Position numbers and translations under genes: made by a program. From Flavobacterium sp. W4I14 (lineage in GTDB: Bacteria; Bacteroidota; Bacteroidia; Sphingobacteriales; Sphingobacteriaceae), in the NCBI GenBank assembly GCA_030817875.1, contig JAUSZU010000001.1, forward strand, positions 6,076,001 to 6,140,000: a DNA stretch of 64,000 bases, written 5' to 3'. The notes under the pieces were generated by a model. That model saw nothing but the letters and a program-made list of their open reading frames with translations, ran no database searches and was not told where the DNA came from. Below, piece by piece: positions 36,574-45,583 of the stretch. Position 1 is the first letter of the stretch, and every line of letters begins with the position of its first letter.

Positions 36574-38286
36574 ATGAAACATATAAAATATATCCTTCTT
36601 TCCTTATTAATTTGCAGTACGTTTTCCTGCAAAAAGGAGTTTTTAACGCTTCAGCCACAAGGCGAATTAACAGAAGACCAGCTTACTACACAAGATGGTG
36701 TAGAAGGTCTGTTGGTAGGGGCCTATGGTTTACTCAATGGCAATGTAAATGGAACCTATGGCAATTATGGCGCAGCGCCAAGTCAGTGGTTATTTGGCGA
36801 GGTGGCTTCTGATAATGCACACAAAGGGAGCGAAATTGGCGATCAGCCACCAATGAATGCGATAGAACAGCATGCACCAACCAGTACAAACGACAATTTA
36901 TCGAATATCTGGGACAGGTGTTTTGAAGGGATACAGCGTTGTAACAATACCCTTAAAATTTTAGCCAACTTGCAGGCGGGAAAAGGTACCGCAAAATTTA
37001 ACGATGCCCGTGCAAAGGAAATTCAGGGTGAAACGAGGTTGCTACGCGCACACTATTATTTCTTTTTGGTGCGGATATTTAAAGTTGTACCATATATTAC
37101 AGAGGGCACAAGCGGTACTTTTGTTCCGAATGATAAAGATATTTATCCAAATATTGTAGATGATCTTCAGTTTGCCGTTGCCAATTTAAGTACAACCAAA
37201 CCAAAAAATCAAAAAGGTAGGGTAGATAAATATGCTGCTCAGGCCTATCTCGGAAAGGTATTTTTATATCAAAAGAAATATCCTGAAGCCTACGATTTGT
37301 TGAATGCCGTAATTTTGGCAAAACCATCTCTCGTTGATATGCCGTATTCAGATAACTTTGACATTACTAAAGAAGATGGACCTGAAACCATTATGTCTGT
37401 TCAACATTCCGTTGGAACAGATGGCACTGGCGGTGATAATGGCAATGTGGGCGATATGCTTAACTTTCCGTATGGTAATGCACCGATTAACTGTTGCGGT
37501 TTCTTCCAGCCGACTATAGATTTGGCCAACTCATTTAAGGTAAGTGCATTGGGTTTACCGCTATTGGATGGCAGCTACCGCACTAATCCATATAAATCTG
37601 ATTATGGATTAACCGGCACAGATAAAACAAATTATGCAGTAGACAAGACCTTACCATTAGATCCAAGAATTGAATCGACAATAGGAAGACGTGGTGTTCC
37701 ATATCGCGATTGGGGTTTAATGCCAGGCGATACATGGATTCGTGATGCTAGTAACGGCGGTCCTTTTCTAGCGGTTAAGAATACTGTTGATGCTGCTCAG
37801 ATTTCGAGCGGAACTGCTCCTGGTAATTCCAATGTAACCGGATTAAATGTTAACCTGATCCGCTTAGGTGATGTTTATTTAATGGCGGCAGAATGTGCGG
37901 TAGAAAAAGGTGATTTAGCCAGGGCCCTAACCTTGGTGAATGCCGTGAGGGCCAGGGCAGCTAAAATAACGCCTCAAACTATAAACGGGGTGCCGGCTGC
38001 AGCTTATAAGGTTAGTGAGTATGTATCATTTCCAAATGATACTTATGCAAGAAATGCGGTGCGTTTCGAACGCAGATTGGAACTGGCCATGGAAGGCCAC
38101 CGCTTTTTCGACCTCGTACGTTGGGGTATAGCCAAACAAACCCTCGAGAGTTATTTTTCTTTTGAAGGTGGGTACTTTAACTACTTAAAAGGTATTACCA
38201 TCGAAACCAGGGATGATTATTTCCCTTTGCCTCAGGATCAGATTGATAGAAGTAAGGGGGCATTAAAACAAAGCCCGGGGTATTAA
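36574..38286 (+). CDS. SusD/RagB-type nutrient-binding lipoprotein
   Basis: 570 residues. Lipobox FSCKK (Cys at about 19) anchors it at the cell surface. The SusD-like N-terminal domain (about 20-250, with TPR helices, e.g. LLRAHYYFFLVRIF) and the RagB/SusD C-terminal domain (RLGDVYLMAAECAVEKGDLA, RFERRLELAMEGHRFFDLVRW) are complete, ending in LKQSPGY. It caps the SusC barrel and captures the substrate. The two genes are one transcript. Confidence 0.95.
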   Translation: MKHIKYILLSLLICSTFSCKKEFLTLQPQGELTEDQLTTQDGVEGLLVGAYGLLNGNVNGTYGNYGAAPSQWLFGEVASDNAHKGSEIGDQPPMNAIEQHAPTSTNDNLSNIWDRCFEGIQRCNNTLKILANLQAGKGTAKFNDARAKEIQGETRLLRAHYYFFLVRIFKVVPYITEGTSGTFVPNDKDIYPNIVDDLQFAVANLSTTKPKNQKGRVDKYAAQAYLGKVFLYQKKYPEAYDLLNAVILAKPSLVDMPYSDNFDITKEDGPETIMSVQHSVGTDGTGGDNGNVGDMLNFPYGNAPINCCGFFQPTIDLANSFKVSALGLPLLDGSYRTNPYKSDYGLTGTDKTNYAVDKTLPLDPRIESTIGRRGVPYRDWGLMPGDTWIRDASNGGPFLAVKNTVDAAQISSGTAPGNSNVTGLNVNLIRLGDVYLMAAECAVEKGDLARALTLVNAVRARAAKITPQTINGVPAAAYKVSEYVSFPNDTYARNAVRFERRLELAMEGHRFFDLVRWGIAKQTLESYFSFEGGYFNYLKGITIETRDDYFPLPQDQIDRSKGALKQSPGY

Positions 38287-38396
38287 GTTGTAAATGAGAT
38301 ACATGAGCGGAATGGTGGTAGTTTATATTACCTCCGTTCATGTATTTTTTGCTTAATCTGATAACTGGCTGTTGTAGGCTTTAACGATAGTTGGCT

Positions 38397-39020
38397 TTAA
38401 TTTAAGCTAAAATCAAAGTTCATTTTGTGCGGATTTTGCTGTTGCATTTGTAAATTTAGCTTATTCACCATATTGTTAAATTCTACATTGTCGATTACCT
38501 CATTATTGGCTAACCACACTAAGTTTTTATAGTTATCTTCGCGGGTAAAGCCAAAATTTATCTGGCCATATTTTTTGAGCAAAAATGTATTTCTTGTTGC
38601 TTTTAAAACATCAATAAAGGCATTGACTTCCGCTTGTGATGGTTTGTTTTGTAAAAATTCAATAGCATCAACATTTCCATGTTTTACCAGATAAAAATTC
38701 CGTTTATAGGTGATTAAAAACAAGATCAATAGTATAACCGATATTCCGAAATAGAAGAAGTACACCGAGCTATCAACGCCTTCTCCATCATTTCTTAACA
38801 AGTACAATAACACCGATACCAAGCCCAATAAAGTTGATGAAAATAGCAGCCCATAAATTCCCCTGTTATCTTTATAGATTCTTGTCCCAACATTCTCGTA
38901 TGCCAACAGGTACTCTCCTGAACGGAGCAGGCTCTTATGTTTTACCTGAAGTCCTTTTTCGGTAATTAAAAATGATTTATACCTAAACCTTAAGTCTTTT
39001 TGTACAAGTGATTCGTTCAT
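38397..39020 (-). CDS. Hypothetical protein with two membrane helices
   Basis: 207 residues. A soluble, PH-like N-terminal part (about 1-55, FRYKSFLITEKGLQVKHKSL), two helices (about 57-75, 86-104) and a soluble C-terminal part ending in a Gln/Asn-rich stretch (NLQMQQQNPHKMNFDFSLN). I do not recognise a family. It lies 46 bases after the MFS transporter on the same strand, so it could be cotranscribed. Confidence 0.6.
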   Translation of the reverse strand: MNESLVQKDLRFRYKSFLITEKGLQVKHKSLLRSGEYLLAYENVGTRIYKDNRGIYGLLFSSTLLGLVSVLLYLLRNDGEGVDSSVYFFYFGISVILLILFLITYKRNFYLVKHGNVDAIEFLQNKPSQAEVNAFIDVLKATRNTFLLKKYGQINFGFTREDNYKNLVWLANNEVIDNVEFNNMVNKLNLQMQQQNPHKMNFDFSLN

Positions 39021-39066
39021 ATTTACTAGATTGTGTCCACTCTAAACTCAAACGCTCAACGCCAAA

Positions 39067-40401
39067 CTACTTCTCTTCCTTAAACCTGCTAAAAAACAAC
39101 AGGGCAATTAAACAAAGTCCGAAACCTACAATTCCATTCAGGCGTAATCCGAAATCGTTGCCGGGGTCTTTGCCGTAAATGGTGAGCATGGCAAAAATAG
39201 CAATACCTAACGTTTGCCCGAGTTTTACAAAAAGGTATTTTACTGCGAAGAACATACCTTCGTGGTTTTCGCCCGTTTTTAAGGTATCTCTTTGGGCAAT
39301 GTCAGCCAAAATAGCCGTTGGTAAAATGCCAAGTGCCGCTAATGGAAACGAAGCGGATAGTACCAGGATGTAAATCTGTGTATGTGGACCAAATGGTAAT
39401 TTGCCTAGAAAGAAAATGGTGACGAAGATTAAGCACAACACGCCGAAGGCAAGTAATACAAAAGGTTTTTTGCCGATTTTAGCCGAACCAAAATTAACCA
39501 GCGGGTAAAATAGCAAGGAAGCAAAAACCATGGCAGCCATAAATTTTCCGCCTTCCGATTCTGGCAAGCCCAATAAAACCGTACAGAAAAACAATAAACC
39601 GCTCGAAATAATACTCAATGCCGTGTAAAAGGCGAAATCAGATATCAGGTAATATTTAAAATTGCTGTTTTTAAAGGTGCTTTTAATGGCTGGCCACAAA
39701 GGCACATGGGTAGGCTTTCCAACCGAAAAGTCCTTTTCATTGATAAAAAAAATAGGCAATAACATCACCAGTCCGGATAAGATACACAAACCCCATATGG
39801 CAATCTGAATGGCTTCGCTGCGGTTGGCTACATGAAAATGAGCCTCAACCAGATCGGCAAAGTTATTGGTACAGGCCGATAAAATGATTCCGATTACAAA
39901 ACCAACCTGTTGATAACTGGATAATTTAACTTTTTGCCTTGGTGTGTTGGTTACTTCGGCCAGCAGCGCGTTATAAGGAATAATATAAGTGGTAACCGAT
40001 ACAAAAAATAAACAAAGTGTGATGGTTAACCACCAGGCATTATGCAGGCTCTCTGTTTTTTGGATCGGGTAGAAAACCAGTCCGCAAAAAAGCATAGCAG
40101 GAACAATTGCCCATTTCATAAAGGGCATCCTGCGACCGTTTTTATTGGTGCATGCATCACTTTTAGACGCAATAAACGGATCGTAAATGGCATCTACCAG
40201 TCTTCCTGAAGCAGCAATAATAGAAAGGATATTAAACGCACCCAATAAAACGAGTTGTGGTACCAAAGGCGGCAGGCCAGCGTTGCTTGGGGGAAGATAG
40301 AAATAGGGAAGCATTACGATGATAATGTTTGTCATCGTGCTCCAACCAATCATACCAGCAGCGTAAGCAATTTCTTGTTTTAAGAAGAGTGTTTTGTTCA
40401 T
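39067..40401 (-). CDS. MFS transporter, GPH-type (sugar:cation symporter-like)
   Basis: 444 residues, 12 predicted helices. The N-terminal AYAAGMIGWSTMTNIIIVML and DAIYDPFIASKSDACTNKNGRRMPFMKW blocks are typical of glycoside-pentoside-hexuronide:cation symporters (MelB/YicJ group), with the conserved Asp near helix 2. It probably imports a sugar or glycoside with H+ or Na+. Substrate not predictable; no sugar-catabolic gene is adjacent. Confidence 0.88.
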   Translation of the reverse strand: MNKTLFLKQEIAYAAGMIGWSTMTNIIIVMLPYFYLPPSNAGLPPLVPQLVLLGAFNILSIIAASGRLVDAIYDPFIASKSDACTNKNGRRMPFMKWAIVPAMLFCGLVFYPIQKTESLHNAWWLTITLCLFFVSVTTYIIPYNALLAEVTNTPRQKVKLSSYQQVGFVIGIILSACTNNFADLVEAHFHVANRSEAIQIAIWGLCILSGLVMLLPIFFINEKDFSVGKPTHVPLWPAIKSTFKNSNFKYYLISDFAFYTALSIISSGLLFFCTVLLGLPESEGGKFMAAMVFASLLFYPLVNFGSAKIGKKPFVLLAFGVLCLIFVTIFFLGKLPFGPHTQIYILVLSASFPLAALGILPTAILADIAQRDTLKTGENHEGMFFAVKYLFVKLGQTLGIAIFAMLTIYGKDPGNDFGLRLNGIVGFGLCLIALLFFSRFKEEK

Positions 40402-40477
40402 TAATTATTTAAATTCTTTTCTGTGTTTTGTAAAGCAGGTTTCTGTGTTAATTTGTTATATCAGTCCTGCTTTCCAT

Positions 40478-40609
40478 TTTTTCCCGATGAAAAATCGGGA
40501 TGTTCATTCCAATCAGGTTTATTTTATTTCGGCCTGCCTTGCTATCCTAAACCTGACAGTAGCAGAAATACTTTTTGTAGCTCCTTCGACAGCCTCAGGA
40601 TGACAATGA
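40478..40609. repeat. Hairpin and GTCATCCTGA-type repeat
   Basis: CCCGAT (40483-40488)/ATCGGG (40494-40499) hairpin and, at 40578-40605, CTCCTTCGACAGCCTCAGGATGACA, a member of the dispersed CCTTCGAC...CTCAGGATGAC family also seen at 8457, 10751, 44287 and 55548. The 40402-40686 gap has no gene. Confidence 0.5.
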
Positions 40610-40686
40610 CAAAAAGATTGTAGCGTATGGCGGAACTACCGAAGCCGACCAGCACTGCAACTGCTTTTCAAAACAAAATATTAAAA

Positions 40687-42024
40687 CTATTTCTTTTTAA
40701 ACCATCTGCTCACAAAATAAATTACCAGAAAGCCAACAAAAATACATAATCCGTTCAGTGCCGCATTCGGGTCGTCGGCATAAATGCTAAAGGCCACGAA
40801 GGTATAAGCAGCAATAAAAATAATAGGCAATATAGGATATAAAGGAACAGTATAGATGGTTTTTTTATCAAGACGTGCTGTTCTTTTCCGGAGAATGAAA
40901 ATCGTAGCTGCCGAACTGGCCATGCTAATGCTTTCTAAGAAAATAGTATAGTTTAAAATCTTGTCGAAGGTTTTCGCATAGAAAATAATTACCACAGCAA
41001 CTAATGTGAAAACGGTTAAGCTAATGGTAATTACTTCTGTTTTTTTGTTCATCCTGCTAAATATTTTTGGCAGGGCTCCTTCTTCGCCCATGGCAAACAT
41101 TGCTCTGGGATTGCTCAGCAGATTTACATTTACATAACCCATTACCGAAAAAAAGATGATTACGGAAAGTGCGTTAAATCCGGCAGGACCAAATATCTTC
41201 GAAGCCAATATCGCGGCTATGCTTTCTGCTGATTTTAATTCTTCAAAACCGATTACTTTTACATACACATAGTTGATGGCCAGGTAAAGAATTACAATAA
41301 TGGTTAAGCCGATAATAATGGAACGTGGAATCACTTTTTTGGCTTCTTTAACTTCGCCCCCAAAGTTGATGGTTTGCGCATAACCCGCATAAGAAAAAGA
41401 AACTGCAATTAAACACAGGCCTAAGGCTTTTCCATAATCAGGCCAGGTTGGTAAAGCACCTGTTGCTGTTTTAAAAATTGGGGTAACGGTTTGTGTTTGT
41501 CCGCCAAAAAATACTGCGCAGATGAGTGTTAAAATCATTCCGATTTTAATTACCGTTAATACATTCTGTGTTTTAGAACTCGCTTTTAAGCCTAACAGAT
41601 TAATGAAATAAAACACCAAAATGGTGGTAATTGCAATGGCAACGCGATAGGTTTCATTCTGTTTATCAACAGGTAAAATAATTTTACTCAGGTATTCTGC
41701 CCCAATAATCGAAATAGCTGCTACCGATGCCGCACTCGAAATGATCACAATACAATTAATGGCAAAAGCAATGGATGGATGATAAGCTGCTGAAAATATT
41801 TTATAGTATCCCCCTGTTACCGGAAAGCGGGAACCGATTTCTGCATAAGTTAACGCACCACAAAAGGCTACAAAACCACCAATAAACCAGGCCAAATAAA
41901 ACAGTTCGGGAATTTGTGCCTTAGCAGCTACGTTTACAGGTGTACGGAAAACACCCATGCCAATAACTAAACTCACCACAATCATGGATAAATCAAATAG
42001 CGAAAGTTGCTTCTTTTGTTGCAT
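40687..42024 (-). CDS. APC superfamily amino acid permease
   Basis: 445 residues, 12 predicted helices. VIGMGVFRTPVNVAAKAQIP in helix 1 is the APC ligand-binding motif (GxGxF), and FCGALTYAEIGSRFPVTGGY is the matching helix 2-3 block. It probably takes up or exchanges an amino acid across the inner membrane. No nearby gene indicates which one. The start codon gives a short cytoplasmic N-terminus (MQQKKQLSLFDL), as in the family. Confidence 0.9.
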   Translation of the reverse strand: MQQKKQLSLFDLSMIVVSLVIGMGVFRTPVNVAAKAQIPELFYLAWFIGGFVAFCGALTYAEIGSRFPVTGGYYKIFSAAYHPSIAFAINCIVIISSAASVAAISIIGAEYLSKIILPVDKQNETYRVAIAITTILVFYFINLLGLKASSKTQNVLTVIKIGMILTLICAVFFGGQTQTVTPIFKTATGALPTWPDYGKALGLCLIAVSFSYAGYAQTINFGGEVKEAKKVIPRSIIIGLTIIVILYLAINYVYVKVIGFEELKSAESIAAILASKIFGPAGFNALSVIIFFSVMGYVNVNLLSNPRAMFAMGEEGALPKIFSRMNKKTEVITISLTVFTLVAVVIIFYAKTFDKILNYTIFLESISMASSAATIFILRKRTARLDKKTIYTVPLYPILPIIFIAAYTFVAFSIYADDPNAALNGLCIFVGFLVIYFVSRWFKKK

Positions 42025-42410
42025 TAAATAGAATTATGAATATTGGGTTGAAGATAGGGAAATTTGAATGATTGAGTGAGAGAACGATCCAATGAGGAAA
42101 GTTAGATGGAAAAGAGACGATGAACATAATCAGTTGGCAATTACCAATTGGCAGTTCTCAGAGGCAATTAAACCGATAAGCAAATGAACCAATGACTAAT
42201 GAACTAATGAACCAGTCGCCATCCATTGTTTACATGTTGAAATTTTCTTTTGCGAGCCTCACAGAATAAATCTATTATTGTATAATAATTCTGAAGAAGG
42301 TATTTGAAAATATTTTTATTTTCAATCATCAGGGTTATTTCTACAAATTCTTCATCGCTTTGCAAACCAAAAAATGCAGGGTTTTTCATTGAAGAACAGA
42401 TAAATACAGT
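42025..42410. other. Intergenic region between permease and parE, with micro-repeats
   Basis: 42182-42212 contains AATGAACCAATGACTAATGAAC-type words, the same family as at 9844-9882. A 61-codon minus-strand frame at 42204-42389 starts 22 bases from parE, but it includes repeat DNA and has no family likeness. No clear promoter found for parE. Confidence 0.45.
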
Positions 42411-44282
42411 ATGGCAGAAGTAATTTATAACGACGATAGTATCCGTTCATTAGATTGGAAAGAGCACATCAGGCTTCGTCCGGGGATGTACATTGGTAAA
42501 CTTGGCGATGGTTCTGCGCAGGATGACGGTATTTACGTTTTGTTAAAAGAAATTGTAGATAACTCTATCGATGAGTTTGTAATGGGTACCGGAAAAACCA
42601 TCGAAATTACCGTTTCTGAACAAAAGGTAAATATACGCGATTACGGTCGCGGCATTCCACTGGGCAAGGTAATCGATTGTGTAAGCAAGATCAATACCGG
42701 TGGTAAATACGACAGCAATGCCTTCCAGAAATCTGTTGGTTTAAATGGGGTAGGTACTAAGGCTGTAAATGCACTTTCTACTAGCTTTATGGTGCAGTCG
42801 TACCGTGATGGAAAAACGAAAAAAGTGGAATTTTCTAAAGGGGAAATTGTAAATGAGCAGCCAATTATCGATACCACTCAACGCAATGGTACAGCGATTA
42901 CTTTTTACCCGGATGAAACCATTTTCAGGAACTACCATTACATCCCTGATTTTGTGGAGAGTATGGTGTGGAACTATGTGTTCTTAAATACAGGCTTAAC
43001 CGTAAATTTTAATAATCAGAAATATTTTTCAGAAAGAGGTCTTTACGATCTGCTTTCTAAATTTAATAAGCCAGAAGAAATCCGTTACCCAATTATCCAC
43101 ATGATTGGACCGGATATCGAAATTGCGATGACCCACGGGCAGCAATATGGTGAAGACTACCATTCGTTTGTGAACGGACAGCACACTACACAAGGTGGAA
43201 CGCACCAGGCGGCTTTTAGGGCAGCTGTAGTGAAAACCGTTCGGGAGTTTTTCAAAAAAGAGTTTGATGCAGCCGACGTGCGTTCATCCATTATTGCAGC
43301 AATTTCTGTGCGTGTACAGGAGCCCGTTTTCGAATCGCAGACCAAAACAAAACTAGGTTCGCAGAATATGGGACCAGAAGGGCCATCGGTAGCTACTTTT
43401 ATCAACGATTTTGTTAAAAAAGAACTGGATGATTATCTGCATAAAAATCCAGATGTTGCTGATGCTTTGTTGAAAAGAATTATGCAATCGGAGCGCGAGC
43501 GTAAAGATATTGCAGGCATCAAGAAACTGGCAAACGATAGGGCAAAAAAGGCATCGTTACACAATAAAAAACTGCGAGATTGTAAGGTGCATTTTAATAC
43601 TACGCACGAGAAACGTTACGAAACTACCTTGTTTATTACTGAGGGAGATTCGGCATCGGGTTCGATCACAAAATCGCGTGATGTAGATTGCCAGGCGGTG
43701 TTTAGTTTGAAGGGTAAGCCGCTTAACTGTTACGAGCTTACCAAAAAAGTGGTTTACGAAAATGAAGAATTTAACCTGCTGCAGCACGCTTTAAATATTG
43801 AAGATGGTTTGGAAGGATTGCATTATAACAATATTGTAATTGCAACAGATGCCGATGTGGATGGGATGCACATCCGTTTGTTGATGATGACCTTCTTTCT
43901 TCAGTTCTTTCCTGATCTGGTTAAAGCAGGCCATGTGTACATTCTTCAAACGCCGCTTTTCAGGGTTCGGAACAAAAAGGAAACGATTTATTGTTACAGT
44001 GATGAAGAACGTAAAAACGCGATCGAAAAACTGGGCAATAAACCAGAAATTACCCGATTTAAAGGTTTGGGAGAAATTTCTCCTGATGAATTCGGCTTGT
44101 TTATCGGGAAAGATATCAGGTTAGACCCCGTTATTTTGAAAGATCAAACAATTAAAAGTTTGCTGGAATACTATATGGGTAAAAATACGCCTGATAGGCA
44201 ACAGCACATTATCCGTAACCTAAGGGTAGAGAAGGATGAGGTGACTGAAGAACCTAAAGTGATTACTGAAGATGTAGCATAA
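42411..44282 (+). CDS. parE: DNA topoisomerase IV subunit B
   Basis: 623 residues. GHKL ATPase domain with [13 protein letters not shown] and DYGRGIPLG and a lid motif [14 protein letters not shown]; transducer; TOPRIM with TEGDSASGS and the metal-binding [10 protein letters not shown]-terminal tower lacks the insert of E. coli GyrB, fitting ParE. With ParC it decatenates daughter chromosomes. The partner parC is 12 kb downstream instead of next to it; the TamB-TamL-YihY run, cdd and the PNGase F-like gene lie between. Confidence 0.95.
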   Translation: MAEVIYNDDSIRSLDWKEHIRLRPGMYIGKLGDGSAQDDGIYVLLKEIVDNSIDEFVMGTGKTIEITVSEQKVNIRDYGRGIPLGKVIDCVSKINTGGKYDSNAFQKSVGLNGVGTKAVNALSTSFMVQSYRDGKTKKVEFSKGEIVNEQPIIDTTQRNGTAITFYPDETIFRNYHYIPDFVESMVWNYVFLNTGLTVNFNNQKYFSERGLYDLLSKFNKPEEIRYPIIHMIGPDIEIAMTHGQQYGEDYHSFVNGQHTTQGGTHQAAFRAAVVKTVREFFKKEFDAADVRSSIIAAISVRVQEPVFESQTKTKLGSQNMGPEGPSVATFINDFVKKELDDYLHKNPDVADALLKRIMQSERERKDIAGIKKLANDRAKKASLHNKKLRDCKVHFNTTHEKRYETTLFITEGDSASGSITKSRDVDCQAVFSLKGKPLNCYELTKKVVYENEEFNLLQHALNIEDGLEGLHYNNIVIATDADVDGMHIRLLMMTFFLQFFPDLVKAGHVYILQTPLFRVRNKKETIYCYSDEERKNAIEKLGNKPEITRFKGLGEISPDEFGLFIGKDIRLDPVILKDQTIKSLLEYYMGKNTPDRQQHIIRNLRVEKDEVTEEPKVITEDVA

Positions 44283-44285
44283 AAA

Positions 44286-44532
44286 AGTCCTTCGACTCCG
44301 CTCAGGATGACAATCGCGTTTGAATGCTTGCGGTTAAATCAATCGTGGCGTCCTGCTGAACTTGTTTCAGCATCTATCTTGTTATGCTTTGGTTCATGTC
44401 TCCATAAACCAGTTTTTATGTTATAGAAAAATCGTCATCTCGACTGGAGTGCAACGAAATGGAGAGATCTTCTAGCCAAGTTATAAGAATTGAGATTTAA
44501 AAGATTTCTCCACTGCGGTCGAAATGACGATC
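44286..44532. repeat. Dispersed repeats including a ~100-bp palindrome
   Basis: 44287-44312 is the CCTTCGACTCCGCTCAGGATGACA family and 44350-44371 holds CCTGCTGAACTTGTTTCAG. 44431-44532 is a long imperfect palindrome: ATCGTCATCTCGACTGGAG...GGAGAGATCTT against AAGATTTCTCC...GGTCGAAATGACGAT. Non-coding. Confidence 0.65.
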
Positions 44533-44553
44533 TTGAGAAAAAACTGTCATTCA

Positions 44554-45576
44554 TTATTCTTTAGGTACATTCACTGTATCTTCCGGGTGCTGAGGCGGCA
44601 ACACATCTACCTTTTTCTCTACGATGGTAATTTTTGTAAATACGGCATACTTACTAGGTGAAATGCCATTATCGTACTTCTCTGCATAGGCTTGTGTAAA
44701 TTCAGCGCCGAAGTAGAGTATAATTGAGGTATAATAAATCCACAATAAAATAACGATAATCGAGCTGGCTGCACCAAAAGCAGAACCTGGATTACCTTTT
44801 TCAATATAAATCCCGATCAGGTATTTACCTAAACTGAAGAGCACAGCAGTGAATAAGGCACCGATTATCGCCGATTTCCAACGGATGACAACATCTGGCA
44901 ATACTTTAAATATAACAGCAAATACAGCGGTTACAGCGGCTAGTGTAATTACATTGTTTAAAATATAAATTAGAATGGCCATGGTATCGTTTGCAACAGG
45001 GATTACTTCATCTATCTTACTTTGCGAAAGTAGGTTGGCCAATTTAGAACCCAAACCAACTACTACAGTGTTGACCACTAGTGAAACAAGCAACAGAAAG
45101 CCCATCGAAACAATTAAAGAGAAAGACAATAACCTGTTAGAAAGCATTTTTATCCAGCCTTTTTTGGGCACAGCCTTCACTTTCCAGATCATGTTGATAC
45201 TATCTTGTATCTCAATAAAAATAGCAGTTGAGCCAATAATCAATGTACCAATCCCAATAATTAAACCAATGGTAGATTGCCCGGATTTGTTGGCATGTTC
45301 TACAAAACCTTGAATTTGTGTAGCTGCCTCTTTGCCAACCATTTTGGTAATCTGTCCATAAAACTGACCTCTTGTTATCTCATTTCTTTTGTCGCCGAAA
45401 AATAGGGTAGCGGCAGATAGCATGATAATGATGAGTGGGGTAAGCGAAAAAATGGTGTAATAGGCAAGCGAAGCACTCAATTTAGTTACCCTATCTTCCA
45501 TAAAACCTTTTCCGGCAGCAACAAAAAGATGATAAAGTGCAATAAAGAAATATTTGACCTTATGGATAACTCTCAT
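44554..45576 (-). CDS. YihY/BrkB family inner-membrane protein (second copy)
   Basis: 340 residues, six helices and family blocks KLSASLAYYTIFSLTPLIII and WIYYTSIILYFGAEFTQAYA. It is a paralogue of 15067-16035, with a longer N-terminal lead. It begins 7 bases after TamL stops, so it is the third gene of a TamB-TamL-YihY transcript. That link suggests an envelope-related job for this copy; the family's function is unknown. Confidence 0.9.
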   Translation of the reverse strand: MRVIHKVKYFFIALYHLFVAAGKGFMEDRVTKLSASLAYYTIFSLTPLIIIMLSAATLFFGDKRNEITRGQFYGQITKMVGKEAATQIQGFVEHANKSGQSTIGLIIGIGTLIIGSTAIFIEIQDSINMIWKVKAVPKKGWIKMLSNRLLSFSLIVSMGFLLLVSLVVNTVVVGLGSKLANLLSQSKIDEVIPVANDTMAILIYILNNVITLAAVTAVFAVIFKVLPDVVIRWKSAIIGALFTAVLFSLGKYLIGIYIEKGNPGSAFGAASSIIVILLWIYYTSIILYFGAEFTQAYAEKYDNGISPSKYAVFTKITIVEKKVDVLPPQHPEDTVNVPKE

Positions 45577-45583
45577 AGAAAAA

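Noticed and set aside
42204-42389. 61-codon minus-strand ORF before parE
   Set aside because: Partly made of micro-repeat DNA, no family likeness, no promoter; kept only as a remark in the intergenic entry.
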